Shown here one piece after another: positions 8,067 to 16,052 of a DNA stretch of 64,000 nt. The notes below the pieces were generated by a model. The model searched no databases. It worked only from the letters and a program-made list of their open reading frames with translations, and was not told the origin of the DNA. Numbering within the stretch: position 1 is the first letter of the stretch; each line of letters begins with the position of its first letter. The DNA comes from Hallerella sp964501065 (GTDB lineage: Bacteria; Fibrobacterota; Fibrobacteria; Fibrobacterales; Fibrobacteraceae). A program made the position numbers and the translations under genes. The stretch spans positions 1-64,000 of the forward strand of contig CAZCRF010000005.1 in the NCBI GenBank assembly GCA_964501065.1. Reading direction: 5' to 3'.

Positions 8067-8783
8067 TCACTTTTTGATTCGGAAGGCCGGCCGCCCTTCG
8101 GCGTTCTTCCCCTCTTCGAAGTATTCCGTGGCGCGAATCAGCGAAAGCCATTTGCTGTAGCCGAAGTTCTTGGGGCTGAGGGAAATCAGGCGGTTGATCT
8201 GGTTGCTGACGCGGGACGCTTCGGCGAATCCGTCGTCATCCATTTCCTCGGAAATCGCCTTTCGGATGGCGTTCATGATTTTTGTGTGCCCGCGGAGCCT
8301 GTTCTTGTCCCATTTTTCGATGGAGTTCGTCGCGGTTTCCTTTTGAGTCGGCTTCTTGAACTTGTCTATGTAGATGAAGCTGTTGCAGGAATCGATGAAC
8401 GGCGACGGCGTCTTTTCTTCGCCGAAACCGATGACGTACTTCGCCTTGGCGCGGAGCTTCATCGAGAGCGGAGTGAAGTCGGAATCGCTGCTCACGATGG
8501 CGAAGATGTCGACGTCTTCCTTGTAGAGGATTTCCATCACGTCGATCGTCATTGCCAAATCCGTCGCATTCTTCCCCTTGGTGTAGGGGAACTGTTGCAC
8601 GGGGCAGATGGCGTAATCGTGCAGGATTTCCTTTCCCCAGGAGCTTTTTTGGGCGAAGTTCCCGTAAGCCCGTCGGATGTTGGTTTCCCCGTATTTGGAA
8701 AGTTCCTCCATGATGCCGTAGATGGCGTCCGCCTTGGCGTTGTCGCAGTCGATAATCAGCGCAATTTTCTTTTCGTCGTTCAT
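8067..8783 (-). CDS. NYN (PIN-like) ribonuclease-fold protein with C-terminal LOTUS/OST-HTH domain
   Basis: A 238-residue protein. The N-terminal part (about 1-135) is a LabA/NYN domain: IALIIDCDN near the start, TDLAMTIDVMEIL in the middle and AIVSSDSDFTPL, which carry the conserved acidic residues expected for a metal-dependent PIN-like nuclease. The C-terminal part (about 165-238) looks like an OST-HTH/LOTUS winged helix, seen in RNA-binding proteins, ending in a basic tail. The domain pair suggests an RNA-processing or RNA-silencing factor; its target is unknown. The start MNDEKKIALII is preferred over an upstream extension. A good promoter lies about 45 bases upstream. It converges on the PEGA gene. 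Confidence 0.85.
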   Translation of the reverse strand: MNDEKKIALIIDCDNAKADAIYGIMEELSKYGETNIRRAYGNFAQKSSWGKEILHDYAICPVQQFPYTKGKNATDLAMTIDVMEILYKEDVDIFAIVSSDSDFTPLSMKLRAKAKYVIGFGEEKTPSPFIDSCNSFIYIDKFKKPTQKETATNSIEKWDKNRLRGHTKIMNAIRKAISEEMDDDGFAEASRVSNQINRLISLSPKNFGYSKWLSLIRATEYFEEGKNAEGRPAFRIKK

Positions 8784-8823
8784 GAGTGTCGAATGGTTAA
8801 AGGGCGATGTGGATTTTGGGAAA

Positions 8824-8852
8824 AAGATACTCTTTCGAAATCTGCCGGTCAA
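8824..8852 (-). promoter_or_regulatory. Sigma-70-type promoter for the NYN-LOTUS gene
   Basis: On the minus strand: TTGACC (8852-8847), a 17-base spacer, then TATCTT (8829-8824). The transcript would have a leader of roughly 35 bases. Confidence 0.65.
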
Positions 8853-9009
8853 GACCTTGCGTTGAATGCGTTATTGCATCGACTGCGCATTGTTTATCGA
8901 ACGATTTTGTCTATTGGCATTTCGGCTGCGAACATGGCCGACTCCTCTTGCGTCAATTTAGCCAATTTCGCAGTCCGGAGGCATTTTGTGCATTTCCTTG
9001 CTGTAGCGA

Positions 9010-9103
9010 GATTCTTCGGTCGCACGCTCCCTCAGAATGACGTTGGTGGTGCTCGGAATGACGTTGGCAAGAGAGCAGTCGTGCTGAGCGAGAGCGAAGC
9101 ATC
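9010..9103. repeat. Degenerate inverted dispersed-repeat relic
   Basis: Arm 1 at 9010-9041 and arm 2 at 9078-9103 read as imperfect reverse complements (GATTCTTCGGTCGCACGCTC versus GATGCTTCGCTCTCGCTC on the other strand). Between them GAATGACGTTGG is directly repeated (9035 and 9056). Nothing in it is a plausible gene. It resembles the short intergenic GATTCTTCG...CAGAATGAC elements found in many bacterial genomes. The rest of the 519-base gap 8784-9302 holds the NYN promoter, this repeat, a small GGATT-AAA-AATCC hairpin and the G tract. Confidence 0.5.
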
Positions 9104-9239
9104 CCTTTACTGTTCCTGGATTAAAAATCCTGTTCGAAAACAATCGCATTTGAAGAAAATGTTATTTAAATTTGCAGCATGCCCACCGCCGCCGACATTG
9201 CAAAGAGCCCGTCCCGGAACTCCGGACGTCTTTCCCGTC

Positions 9240-9265
9240 GGGGGGGGGGCTGCACTTTTGTGCAG
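9240..9265. promoter_or_regulatory. G10 tract followed by a hairpin upstream of the FISUMP lipoprotein
   Basis: Ten consecutive G residues (9240-9249) run straight into a perfect CTGCAC-TTTT-GTGCAG hairpin (9250-9265), 37 bases before the ATG. No convincing -10/-35 pair is visible, so promoter placement is unknown. A homopolymer this long is prone to slippage. Confidence 0.45.
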
Positions 9266-9302
9266 TAAAAAAGTTGAACGACACATCTCCAAAGGGGACT
9301 TT

Positions 9303-10505
9303 ATGAAGAAGAACGCAGTCGCGCTCCCGTTTGCCGTGGGCGCTTTTTTGTTGCTTGCCGGTTGCGGCGACGACGTGACCAAGACGACCGTCGTCGAAGA
9401 TACGGGAATCTCGCAGCTCGCGAAGGGTGAAGCGTTCCCGGAATGCGATTCTTCCGCCGCGGGCGAGATGCTCTATGCGGCGGACTCGGGCGCGGTCTAC
9501 CACTGCACGGGCAAGGCTTGGGCGACCCTCAACGGCAAGGACGGGGAAAGTTCCGTCGACACGGTCGTTCTCAAGGACACCCTGGTTCTTTCGAACGTGG
9601 ACACCCTCATCATTCGGGATACTTTGGTCGGCTTGAACGGCGAGAGCTGCACGGCGGAGGTGCTCGAAGACAGTTCGGGCTACAAAATTCTTTGCGGTGA
9701 CGATTCCGTCGGAGTGGTGCTGAACGGCATCGACGGTACGAATGGAATCAACGGAGAAAAAGGGGAAAAGGGTGACGACGGCGAAAGTTGCACCGTGGCG
9801 GACAGCGGGAACGGCGTCGTACTCGTGCAATGTGAAAACGATACCGTCGCGCTCTACAAGGCCGTGTGCGGAACGACGCCATACGACCCGGCGGAAAGTT
9901 TTTGTGACAGCCGAGACGGGACTGTTTACAATTTTGTCGTCATCGGCACGCAGACCTGGATGGCGCAGAATCTGAACTATGCCTACAACGAGGGGACGGC
10001 AACCAGCTATTGCTACAGCGACGATACGAGTAATTGCACAAAGTACGGCCGCCTTTACACGTGGTCCGCGGCGATGGACTCGGCGGCGGTCTTCAGCAAA
10101 AATGGCGAGGGTTGCGGTTACGGCGTGACTTGCACGGCGACGGAGCCCGTGCGCGGCGTCTGCCCGGCGGGATGGCACTTGCCGACGTATGCAGAGTTCG
10201 AAACGCTGATTGCCGCCGTGGGCGGAGAAAGCGGGGCGGGTGTAAAGCTCAAGTCGGCGAGCGGTTGGGACGGCGATGGAAACGGCTCGGACGATTACGG
10301 CTTTTCGGCTTTGCCGGCGGGCGACCGCAGCTCGGACGGTGACTTCTACTACGCGGGCTACCTCGCGTACTTTTGGAGTGCCACTGAGCGCGGCACGAGC
10401 ATCGCGCGCAGCATGTATTTGCTCTATAGCAGCGGCGACGCGTACTTGTACGTCAACCTCAAGAACTACGCGTTCTCCGTCCGTTGTCTCAAGGACTCCA
10501 ACTAG
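9303..10505 (+). CDS. FISUMP-domain surface lipoprotein with short collagen-like segment
   Basis: A 400-residue lipoprotein. The ATG has AAAGGGGA upstream; the signal peptide ends in LLLAGC with Cys21 as the lipidation site. Residues about 25-140 are acidic with repeated D-T-V-x-L phrases. A short G-x-y stretch (GTNGINGEKGEKGDDGE, about 145-162) follows. Residues about 196-400 match the Fibrobacter major paralogous domain: VVIGTQTWMAQNLNY, CPAGWHLPTYAEFETLI, then GFSALPAGDR, an FWSATERGT motif and a final FSVRCLKDSN. The last third has the layout of a C-type-lectin-like fold (inference). A large upstream in-frame extension is spurious. Probable outer-surface ligand binding; ligand unknown. 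It is followed by an RT remnant. Confidence 0.85.
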   Translation: MKKNAVALPFAVGAFLLLAGCGDDVTKTTVVEDTGISQLAKGEAFPECDSSAAGEMLYAADSGAVYHCTGKAWATLNGKDGESSVDTVVLKDTLVLSNVDTLIIRDTLVGLNGESCTAEVLEDSSGYKILCGDDSVGVVLNGIDGTNGINGEKGEKGDDGESCTVADSGNGVVLVQCENDTVALYKAVCGTTPYDPAESFCDSRDGTVYNFVVIGTQTWMAQNLNYAYNEGTATSYCYSDDTSNCTKYGRLYTWSAAMDSAAVFSKNGEGCGYGVTCTATEPVRGVCPAGWHLPTYAEFETLIAAVGGESGAGVKLKSASGWDGDGNGSDDYGFSALPAGDRSSDGDFYYAGYLAYFWSATERGTSIARSMYLLYSSGDAYLYVNLKNYAFSVRCLKDSN

Positions 10506-10530
10506 GCGGGCGCGAAGCGACCGTCTAGCG

Positions 10531-10559
10531 AGCCGGAGACCGCCGTGCGGTCACCGGCT
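10531..10559. repeat. Strong GC hairpin just downstream of the FISUMP gene
   Basis: AGCCGG-a-GACCGC, loop CGT, GCGGTC-a-CCGGCT: 12 base pairs with one A-A mismatch, 25 bases after the stop codon. There is no T tract, so it is a poor intrinsic terminator. A second perfect palindrome, CCGCCCGGGCGG, lies at 10574-10585. Confidence 0.65.
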
Positions 10560-10596
10560 TCCCCGTCACCTCCCCGCCCGGGCGGCGTCAAGCCGC

Positions 10597-10852
10597 TACG
10601 TGCTTGCGCTTCGGCTTCACCCGAAAAAGTTTTCGCTCCAGCCGGTCGTGAATGGAGTCCCGTTTTTAGGCGCGTTCATTCTCCCGTGGCGCGTCTATGC
10701 CGGTCGGCGGATATTGAAAAAATTTCGCGGAGTGCGTCGTGCTCCCCGACCCGGACGTGGAGAGGCAGAAAGCTCGCGTGGAAAGTTATCTGGGCCTTTC
10801 GCGACATTTCAGCTCCGGCAGAAGGTTTTTGAAGCTTTTCAATGGGATATGA
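10597..10852 (+). pseudogene. Frameshifted C-terminal remnant of a DGR/retron-like reverse transcriptase
   Basis: Two frames together read as the end of a bacterial reverse transcriptase. In the first frame (to about 10730) the peptide contains LHPKKFSLQPVVNGVPFLGA, then FILPWRVYAGRRILKKF; HPKK...LQ...GV.FLG is the conserved segment after the RT palm. In a second frame (about 10718-10852) it contains VERQKARVESYLGLSRHF, matching the SYLG...RHF box near the C-terminus of DGR and related RTs, ending at a TGA. The palm with its YxDD motif is absent. I see no template repeat, no start codon and no ribosome-binding site. It appears truncated and frameshifted. Assignment rests on motif memory; a profile search would decide. 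The rest of 10506-10959 holds two GC palindromes and the RNase R leader. Confidence 0.6.
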
Positions 10853-10959
10853 TAAATTTGGGAAACTCGGAGGGGCGCTCCGCTAGACGCTGATTTTTGC
10901 CAGGGATTGAGCTTTTCAGCCCCGATTTACCTATTTTCTAAGGGTCAATAGGAGATTTT

Positions 10960-13308
10960 ATGCAAGAATTGCCGTCGAAAGAACAAATAGTCGCCGCCGT
11001 GCGGGACGAGCCGATGGTCGGAAGCGAACTTCGCCGCGCCTTGGGCATCACGAAGCATAAAAAATTGGCGTTCAAGCAGTTGCTTGCGGAAATGGTGAAC
11101 GAAGGGATTCTTGCGCGCACGAGTTCAAAGGAATATACGCCGGGGACGGGCGACTTGGAGACCGTCGATGTCAAAAAGGACAACCGCAGACCGGCCGCCA
11201 CCAGTCGCAGAAAGGCCACTTACGATGACGACGAGAGCCGCGTCCACCGCGGCGTTTTAAGCCCGGACGGAGACGATTGGTGGCAAGTGACGGATTCCTC
11301 GTCGGGAAAGGTCTATCCGATGGCGCATCGCAGCAAGGCTCCCGGGAAGGACGGCGAGACGATTGCCTTCACCCTTTACCCGCATCCGAAGCTCAAGCAT
11401 TCGATGCTCGCCAAAGTGGACCGCGCCGCGATGGAGGGGGAGCTTTCGTGGGACAGCGTCAAGGCGCAGTTCATGAAGGACGCTTCTCTCCCCGGGAAGT
11501 TTTCCGATTCCATCATGGAATTCGTGAACAAGCAGGAGGAGCCTTCCGAAGCCGATTTGAAAGACGGGCGCCTCGATTTGCGGAAGACGTACATTCTTTG
11601 CATCGACCCGGACGGTGCGATGGACCATGACGATGCCATTTCCGTGGAGAAGCTCCCCGACGGCGGATTCCATTTGGGAGTGCACATCGCCGATGTCAGC
11701 CATTACGTTCCCGAGGCGTCGGAACTCGACGATGAGGCCTTGACCCGTAGCTTTACTCAATATTTGCCGTGGACGGCTGTCCCCATGCTGCCGGACAGGC
11801 TTTCCAGCGATCTGTGTTCCTTGCACCAGGGCGTTGACCGTTTGGCGTTCAGCTGCCTGATGAAGCTCGACAAAAATGCCAACGTGGAATCGTTCGAATT
11901 CAAAAAGACCATGGTGAACATCACGGCGGGCATCACTTACGGGGAAGCCGTGAAACGACTCGAAGCGGGCGACGGACACGTCAAGGCTTTGCAGGAAGTG
12001 GCGGATTTGCTCCGCGCGAATCGCCGGGGGACGGGAATCTTGGAACTCGGCAGCACCGAACTCTGCTGCAAATTCGACGCGAATGGCGAACCGGAGAAAA
12101 TCGTCCCGCGCGAAGAGAACGAATCCGACCATTGGATTGAAGAATGCATGCTGATTGCGAACCAGTGCTGCGCCAAGGAACTCGAACGCCGTCATCTGCA
12201 AGGCGTTTTCCGCATCCACGAAGCTCCGGATACGAAGGACATCATGGAGCTTTATTACCAGATGCCCGACCTCTTCAAGGACAGCCCCATCTCCCTTCGG
12301 GAACTCGGCAAGCCGCGTCGCGGCGATACGAACTTGAACCCCGCCGTTTTTAAATTGTATCAGCACTTGATATCCCGGGCGAATGGGGACGAAGAAATCA
12401 TCATGCGCATTCTCCGCAGCATGCAAAAGGCGCATTACGACAGCAACTGCTTCGGGCATTTTGCACTGAATTGGCAGGATTACGCGCACTTCACCAGTCC
12501 CATCCGCCGTTACGCGGATCTTTGGTGCCATCGGGAGCTTTCCCGCAAGACGCAAGACGAAACCGATGCGAAGCGCGCTTGGGACGTCGTCGCCGTCTGT
12601 TCCGAAATTTCCGCGAACGAAGTGAAGAACCAGAAGACCGAGCGGATGTCTCTCAAGGTCTGTGCGACGTGGCTTCTCCGCAAGCATTTGGGCGAGGAAT
12701 TCGACGCTTCGGTGACGGGGATTCAGGAATGGGGAATTTACGTCGGGGTCGACGACCCGCAGGCGGAGGGGCTTGTACGCTTCCGGGACATCGCCGGTTC
12801 GGATTTTTACATCTTCAATCCGGACAAGGGAATCGTCTACGGCAAGCGCAGTCACAAGACTTTCGCCCGCGGCGACAAGGTTCGTGTCCGGTTGCTTCGG
12901 GCGAATCCCGTACGCGGGGAAGCCGACTTTGCCATCCTTTCGAAAATCGGAGACGGGAAGGTTTCCAAAATGGAAAAGCGCGACCGCGCGGATGTCGCCG
13001 AAGAGCTTGGGCTTGTGACGCAGCCCGACGAGCGGGAACTCGAGTCCCTGCGGCCGCGAGAGAGGCGCAAAGTTCGGGAAGCTTACGGGGAAGACGCCAA
13101 AGCGAAAAAGCGCAGTTCCAAAAGGGAAGACTTTTCCGAGCGCAAGCGACGCGCGGGGAGAAGCTCCAGGAAATCCGGGGACGATTTTTTAGAGCGGGAG
13201 GAACGGAAATACGCCCGTCGCTCAAAAGGCCCCGCCCGAAAGAAGAAGACTTCGTCTTTTGGGAATTCCCGTCGGGATTCCGGAAAAATCCATTCGAAAA
13301 AGCGATAA
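10960..13308 (+). CDS. rnr: Ribonuclease R (RNB-family 3'-5' exoribonuclease)
   Basis: A 782-residue hydrolytic exoribonuclease that degrades structured RNA. Order: N-terminal winged helix (about 1-60), cold-shock-type OB folds, RNB catalytic domain with the metal-binding signature DPDGAMDHDD (about 216-225), an S1 domain (about 580-665; VTGIQEWGIYVGVDD) and a strongly basic Lys/Arg/Ser tail (about 690-782), as in other RNase R proteins. The region HFALNWQDYAHFTSPIRRYADL is the conserved RNB C-terminal block. The ATG is preceded by AATAGGAG. The next gene starts 3 bases after the stop, so the two are probably co-transcribed. Confidence 0.94.
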   Translation: MQELPSKEQIVAAVRDEPMVGSELRRALGITKHKKLAFKQLLAEMVNEGILARTSSKEYTPGTGDLETVDVKKDNRRPAATSRRKATYDDDESRVHRGVLSPDGDDWWQVTDSSSGKVYPMAHRSKAPGKDGETIAFTLYPHPKLKHSMLAKVDRAAMEGELSWDSVKAQFMKDASLPGKFSDSIMEFVNKQEEPSEADLKDGRLDLRKTYILCIDPDGAMDHDDAISVEKLPDGGFHLGVHIADVSHYVPEASELDDEALTRSFTQYLPWTAVPMLPDRLSSDLCSLHQGVDRLAFSCLMKLDKNANVESFEFKKTMVNITAGITYGEAVKRLEAGDGHVKALQEVADLLRANRRGTGILELGSTELCCKFDANGEPEKIVPREENESDHWIEECMLIANQCCAKELERRHLQGVFRIHEAPDTKDIMELYYQMPDLFKDSPISLRELGKPRRGDTNLNPAVFKLYQHLISRANGDEEIIMRILRSMQKAHYDSNCFGHFALNWQDYAHFTSPIRRYADLWCHRELSRKTQDETDAKRAWDVVAVCSEISANEVKNQKTERMSLKVCATWLLRKHLGEEFDASVTGIQEWGIYVGVDDPQAEGLVRFRDIAGSDFYIFNPDKGIVYGKRSHKTFARGDKVRVRLLRANPVRGEADFAILSKIGDGKVSKMEKRDRADVAEELGLVTQPDERELESLRPRERRKVREAYGEDAKAKKRSSKREDFSERKRRAGRSSRKSGDDFLEREERKYARRSKGPARKKKTSSFGNSRRDSGKIHSKKR

Positions 13309-13311
13309 GAG

Positions 13312-14193
13312 ATGCCGGAAAGTTCTCCCCCGATTCGAAAGGTTCTCTATGCGTCGTTCCAACAAGGGGAAGCTCTCCCCGGCTATGTGCGCTATGCGCT
13401 TGAAGGTCTTTGCCAGACGGGATTCTCGGTCGTCTATTTGACGAATGAACGCGACTTGGATGCGTCTTCGCACGCCTTCTTGGAATCCCATGGAATCGAG
13501 CTTTTCTTCACCCAAAATCGCGGTTACGACTTTGGCATGTGGCGGCGTTACGTCTTATACACGGCCAAGTTCCGCCGGGAATCCTGGGAACGCCTTGTGC
13601 TGTTGAACGATTCCATCGTCTATTTTCAAAACCGTTTCGTGAAGATATTCGAAGAGGCGGAGGAGAATTCCGCAGATGTCGTCTCGCTCACGGCGAATGA
13701 TGAAATTGCGCCGCACTTGCAATCGTTCTTTTTGTATTTGAAGAAAAAATCCATCGGGCCGTTCTGCGAATTTCTGCTTTCCGAACCGGAAGGGAAGGAT
13801 TTTTACGATACGGTGAACCGGTTGGAAGTGGGGACCAGCGTTTTTTTGCGAAGTCGCGGCATGGGACTTTCTTCGTTAATTTGTACGGAACATCCAGTCA
13901 TCTTCTCCTATCCGGATTTGATTCGCCGGGGGTGCGGTTTCGTCAAACGGAAGCTCTTGCAAAAACGGTGGAACCGGGCGGAGGCTTGCCACTTTTTGGA
14001 ACATGGGGCGTCCGATGCGTTGCTGCTCGATTATGAAAGGTTTATCCGGGAATGCGGCGCCCCGGACAGCGACTTTGACCCGCGATGGCTTTTGGAACCT
14101 CCCAAGACGGCACTTGAAAAAGTCCGGGACGCGGTTCGATTCAAGTTCTACAAATTTCGATGGAAACTCTCTGCGGTGAAGAATCACCGTTGA
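13312..14193 (+). CDS. RgpF-like (rhamnan synthesis F) glycan-assembly protein
   Basis: A 293-residue protein with the RgpF/lipopolysaccharide-biosynthesis pattern: N-terminal Rossmann-like start (VLYASFQQG), NRGYDFGMWRRYVLY and LVLLNDSIVYFQ. These phrases are shared with rhamnan-synthesis F proteins, which act in rhamnose-rich cell-wall or O-antigen polysaccharide assembly. There is no signal peptide or clear membrane segment, so a cytoplasmic or peripheral role is likely. It follows rnr by 3 bases and overlaps the convergent hemE by 10 bases. No other glycan genes are adjacent, so its polymer is unknown. Confidence 0.72.
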   Translation: MPESSPPIRKVLYASFQQGEALPGYVRYALEGLCQTGFSVVYLTNERDLDASSHAFLESHGIELFFTQNRGYDFGMWRRYVLYTAKFRRESWERLVLLNDSIVYFQNRFVKIFEEAEENSADVVSLTANDEIAPHLQSFFLYLKKKSIGPFCEFLLSEPEGKDFYDTVNRLEVGTSVFLRSRGMGLSSLICTEHPVIFSYPDLIRRGCGFVKRKLLQKRWNRAEACHFLEHGASDALLLDYERFIRECGAPDSDFDPRWLLEPPKTALEKVRDAVRFKFYKFRWKLSAVKNHR

Positions 14194-15200
14194 CGAATGG
14201 CGTTGACGAACGCACGGACTCCTTCGACGGGAGTTTCCGGCAAGACTCCGTGCCCCAGGTTCATGATGTGCGGTCTGTCTTCGGCAGCATTCAAGATTTC
14301 ATCCGTTTTGAGTTTAATCGTCTCCGGGTTTGCAAACAGTACGGCCGGATCCAAGTTCCCCTGGAAGATTCTTTGCGGATGCTCGGCAAAGAGTTTCGGG
14401 AGTTCCGTTCGGGAATCGACTCCGATGACGTCTGCGCCGAGGCCGGCAAAGCATTCCGTGAGGTGTGCCGCCCCATTGGCGTAATGGATGATGGGAGCGT
14501 CCGTGCGGCTGCGTACAAATTCAATGACGGACTCGGTGAACGGGAAAGCCATTTGCATGTAGTCGGATTTGGACAAGTGCCCCGCCCAAGAATCCATGAT
14601 GACCAAGGCGTCCGCTCCCCATTCCGCTTGGCATGCCAAGTATTCGCCTGTGGCGATTGCGACATGTTTTAAAAATGCGAAATAGGCCGAGGAGTCTTTG
14701 TAATAAAGGGCTTTCGTCTTGTGCAAATCTTTTGACGTTCCCCCTTCGATGGCGTAAGAGGCTATCGTGAGCGGCCCGCCGACGAATCCGAGAAGGGTCT
14801 TCTCTTGCGAAAGTTCGCGCCGCACCCTTTGCAAGGCTTTTCGCGTGAAGTCGAAATGGCGCGGGATGTCGACGGGGTGGAGTCGGGGAAGGTCCGATGC
14901 GGATTGTACGGGATTTTGCACGACGGGTCCCTTTCCGGGAAGGAATTTCAAATCGAAACCCATCGGAGGGAGAGTCACCAGAATGTCGCTGAAGAGGATG
15001 GCTGCGTCCAAGTCGAATCGCCGAATCGGTTGGAGGGTCGCCTCCGCCGCCGCTTCAAAATTTTGTACAAAAGAAATGAAATCGGGAAATTTCTCGCGGA
15101 GCTTCCGGTATTCCGGAAGGTAGCGGCCTGCCTGCCGCATCATCCAGACGGGCTTTTCTTTCGTCTTCCCTTTTGCAGCTCGGAGGAACAGGGAATCCAT
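14184..15200 (-). CDS. hemE: Uroporphyrinogen decarboxylase
   Basis: A 338-residue enzyme that decarboxylates uroporphyrinogen III to coproporphyrinogen III in haem synthesis. The N-terminus contains PVWMMRQAGRYLPEYR, the family signature with substrate-binding arginines, then AAILFSDILV with the key aspartate, and GFVGGPLTIASYAIEG. Length is typical. It is the last gene of the long minus-strand cluster, 12 bases after prmA. No other haem gene is in the window. Confidence 0.95.
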   Translation of the reverse strand: MDSLFLRAAKGKTKEKPVWMMRQAGRYLPEYRKLREKFPDFISFVQNFEAAAEATLQPIRRFDLDAAILFSDILVTLPPMGFDLKFLPGKGPVVQNPVQSASDLPRLHPVDIPRHFDFTRKALQRVRRELSQEKTLLGFVGGPLTIASYAIEGGTSKDLHKTKALYYKDSSAYFAFLKHVAIATGEYLACQAEWGADALVIMDSWAGHLSKSDYMQMAFPFTESVIEFVRSRTDAPIIHYANGAAHLTECFAGLGADVIGVDSRTELPKLFAEHPQRIFQGNLDPAVLFANPETIKLKTDEILNAAEDRPHIMNLGHGVLPETPVEGVRAFVNAIRQR

Positions 15201-15212
15201 CAGCGGCCTCCG

Positions 15213-16052
15213 TTACATGCGCACGGCATCGACGCACCACCATTCGTCGCGCTCTTGTTCGCGGACGACTTGAAAATCGGCTGTTCGGAACCAGTCGAGG
15301 ACAATGTCCTTTTCCGCAGAGAGCTGCCCGGTCAGGAGAAAGTGTCCGCCTCGGCGAAGCAATCTTTCGACGTCATTTCGCATCGGCCAGAATTCCGAAC
15401 GGATCATGTTGCAGACGATGTTGTCGAATTGGACGCCTTGGCGGAACACGTCCAAGAATCCGAAGACCGCGCGCGAGTTTCGGCATGCGTTTCGTTCAAA
15501 GTTTTCCACGATGCAGGGGATGGCCAGTTTGTCGATTTCCGTACCGACGGCTTTCCTCGCTCCCAATTTGTCCGCAATCATCGAGAGGATTCCCGTGCCC
15601 GTCCCGATGTCGAGGAGAGTCTTTCCTTTCCAGTCGACGGTCTCCATCATTCCGGAAATCAAGGCTGTCGTCGCATGGTCTCCCGTGCCGAATGCGCTTT
15701 TGGCTTCCAGTTCGAGGCAGATGGAATCTTTTTCCGGCGGAGAGAATTTCACCCATGGCGGCCGCACCCAAATTTTGTCGGACACGTGCACCGGCGTTGC
15801 GCGGTCTCTCCACCAGCGGTCCCAATCTTTGGCGGGTTCCTCTTCGAGAGTCAGGCGGTATTGGGGAAATTTTTGCATGACGGCTTCTGCATCGGATTTC
15901 TGCCCCGTGTAAAAGCGGAAATATGTCTTGTCCGATGTCGATGACGGCAATTCCTCCAAAGCTCCGACTCCGGCTTCCATCAAGAAGTATGCCGCGAGTT
16001 CGTAATCTTCCGGATTGCAGTGCCCGGTGACTTTGTACCAAATTTCATTCAT
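15213..16052 (-). CDS. prmA: Ribosomal protein L11 methyltransferase
   Basis: A 279-residue SAM-dependent methyltransferase that modifies ribosomal protein L11. The Rossmann motif I is LLDIGTGTGILSMIADKLGA, with the upstream FGTGDHATT segment typical of PrmA. Motif IV NIVCNMIRSEFW replaces the usual NILANI. The start MNEIWYKVTG overlaps the TGA of the upstream EamA gene as ATGA, implying translational coupling. A longer upstream extension is rejected. Housekeeping; no odd features. Confidence 0.9.
   Translation of the reverse strand: MNEIWYKVTGHCNPEDYELAAYFLMEAGVGALEELPSSTSDKTYFRFYTGQKSDAEAVMQKFPQYRLTLEEEPAKDWDRWWRDRATPVHVSDKIWVRPPWVKFSPPEKDSICLELEAKSAFGTGDHATTALISGMMETVDWKGKTLLDIGTGTGILSMIADKLGARKAVGTEIDKLAIPCIVENFERNACRNSRAVFGFLDVFRQGVQFDNIVCNMIRSEFWPMRNDVERLLRRGGHFLLTGQLSAEKDIVLDWFRTADFQVVREQERDEWWCVDAVRM

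Noticed and set aside
8286..9302. A 339-codon upstream extension in the frame of the FISUMP lipoprotein
   Set aside because: It runs antisense through the NYN gene and then through repeats; the signal peptide with lipobox and Shine-Dalgarno at 9303 marks the true start.
10506..10620. Possible DGR template repeat between the FISUMP stop and the RT remnant
   Set aside because: By eye I found no stretch matching the FISUMP 3' end with adenine-specific differences; only a short chance-level similarity around 10586-10612.
10545..10832. A 95-codon plus-strand frame in the gap after the FISUMP gene
   Set aside because: Its translation is Arg/Ser/Pro-rich noise; the RT-like peptides lie in the two other frames of the same strand.
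11257..12855. A 532-codon minus-strand frame opposite rnr
   Set aside because: No motif; RNase R on the plus strand is unambiguous.
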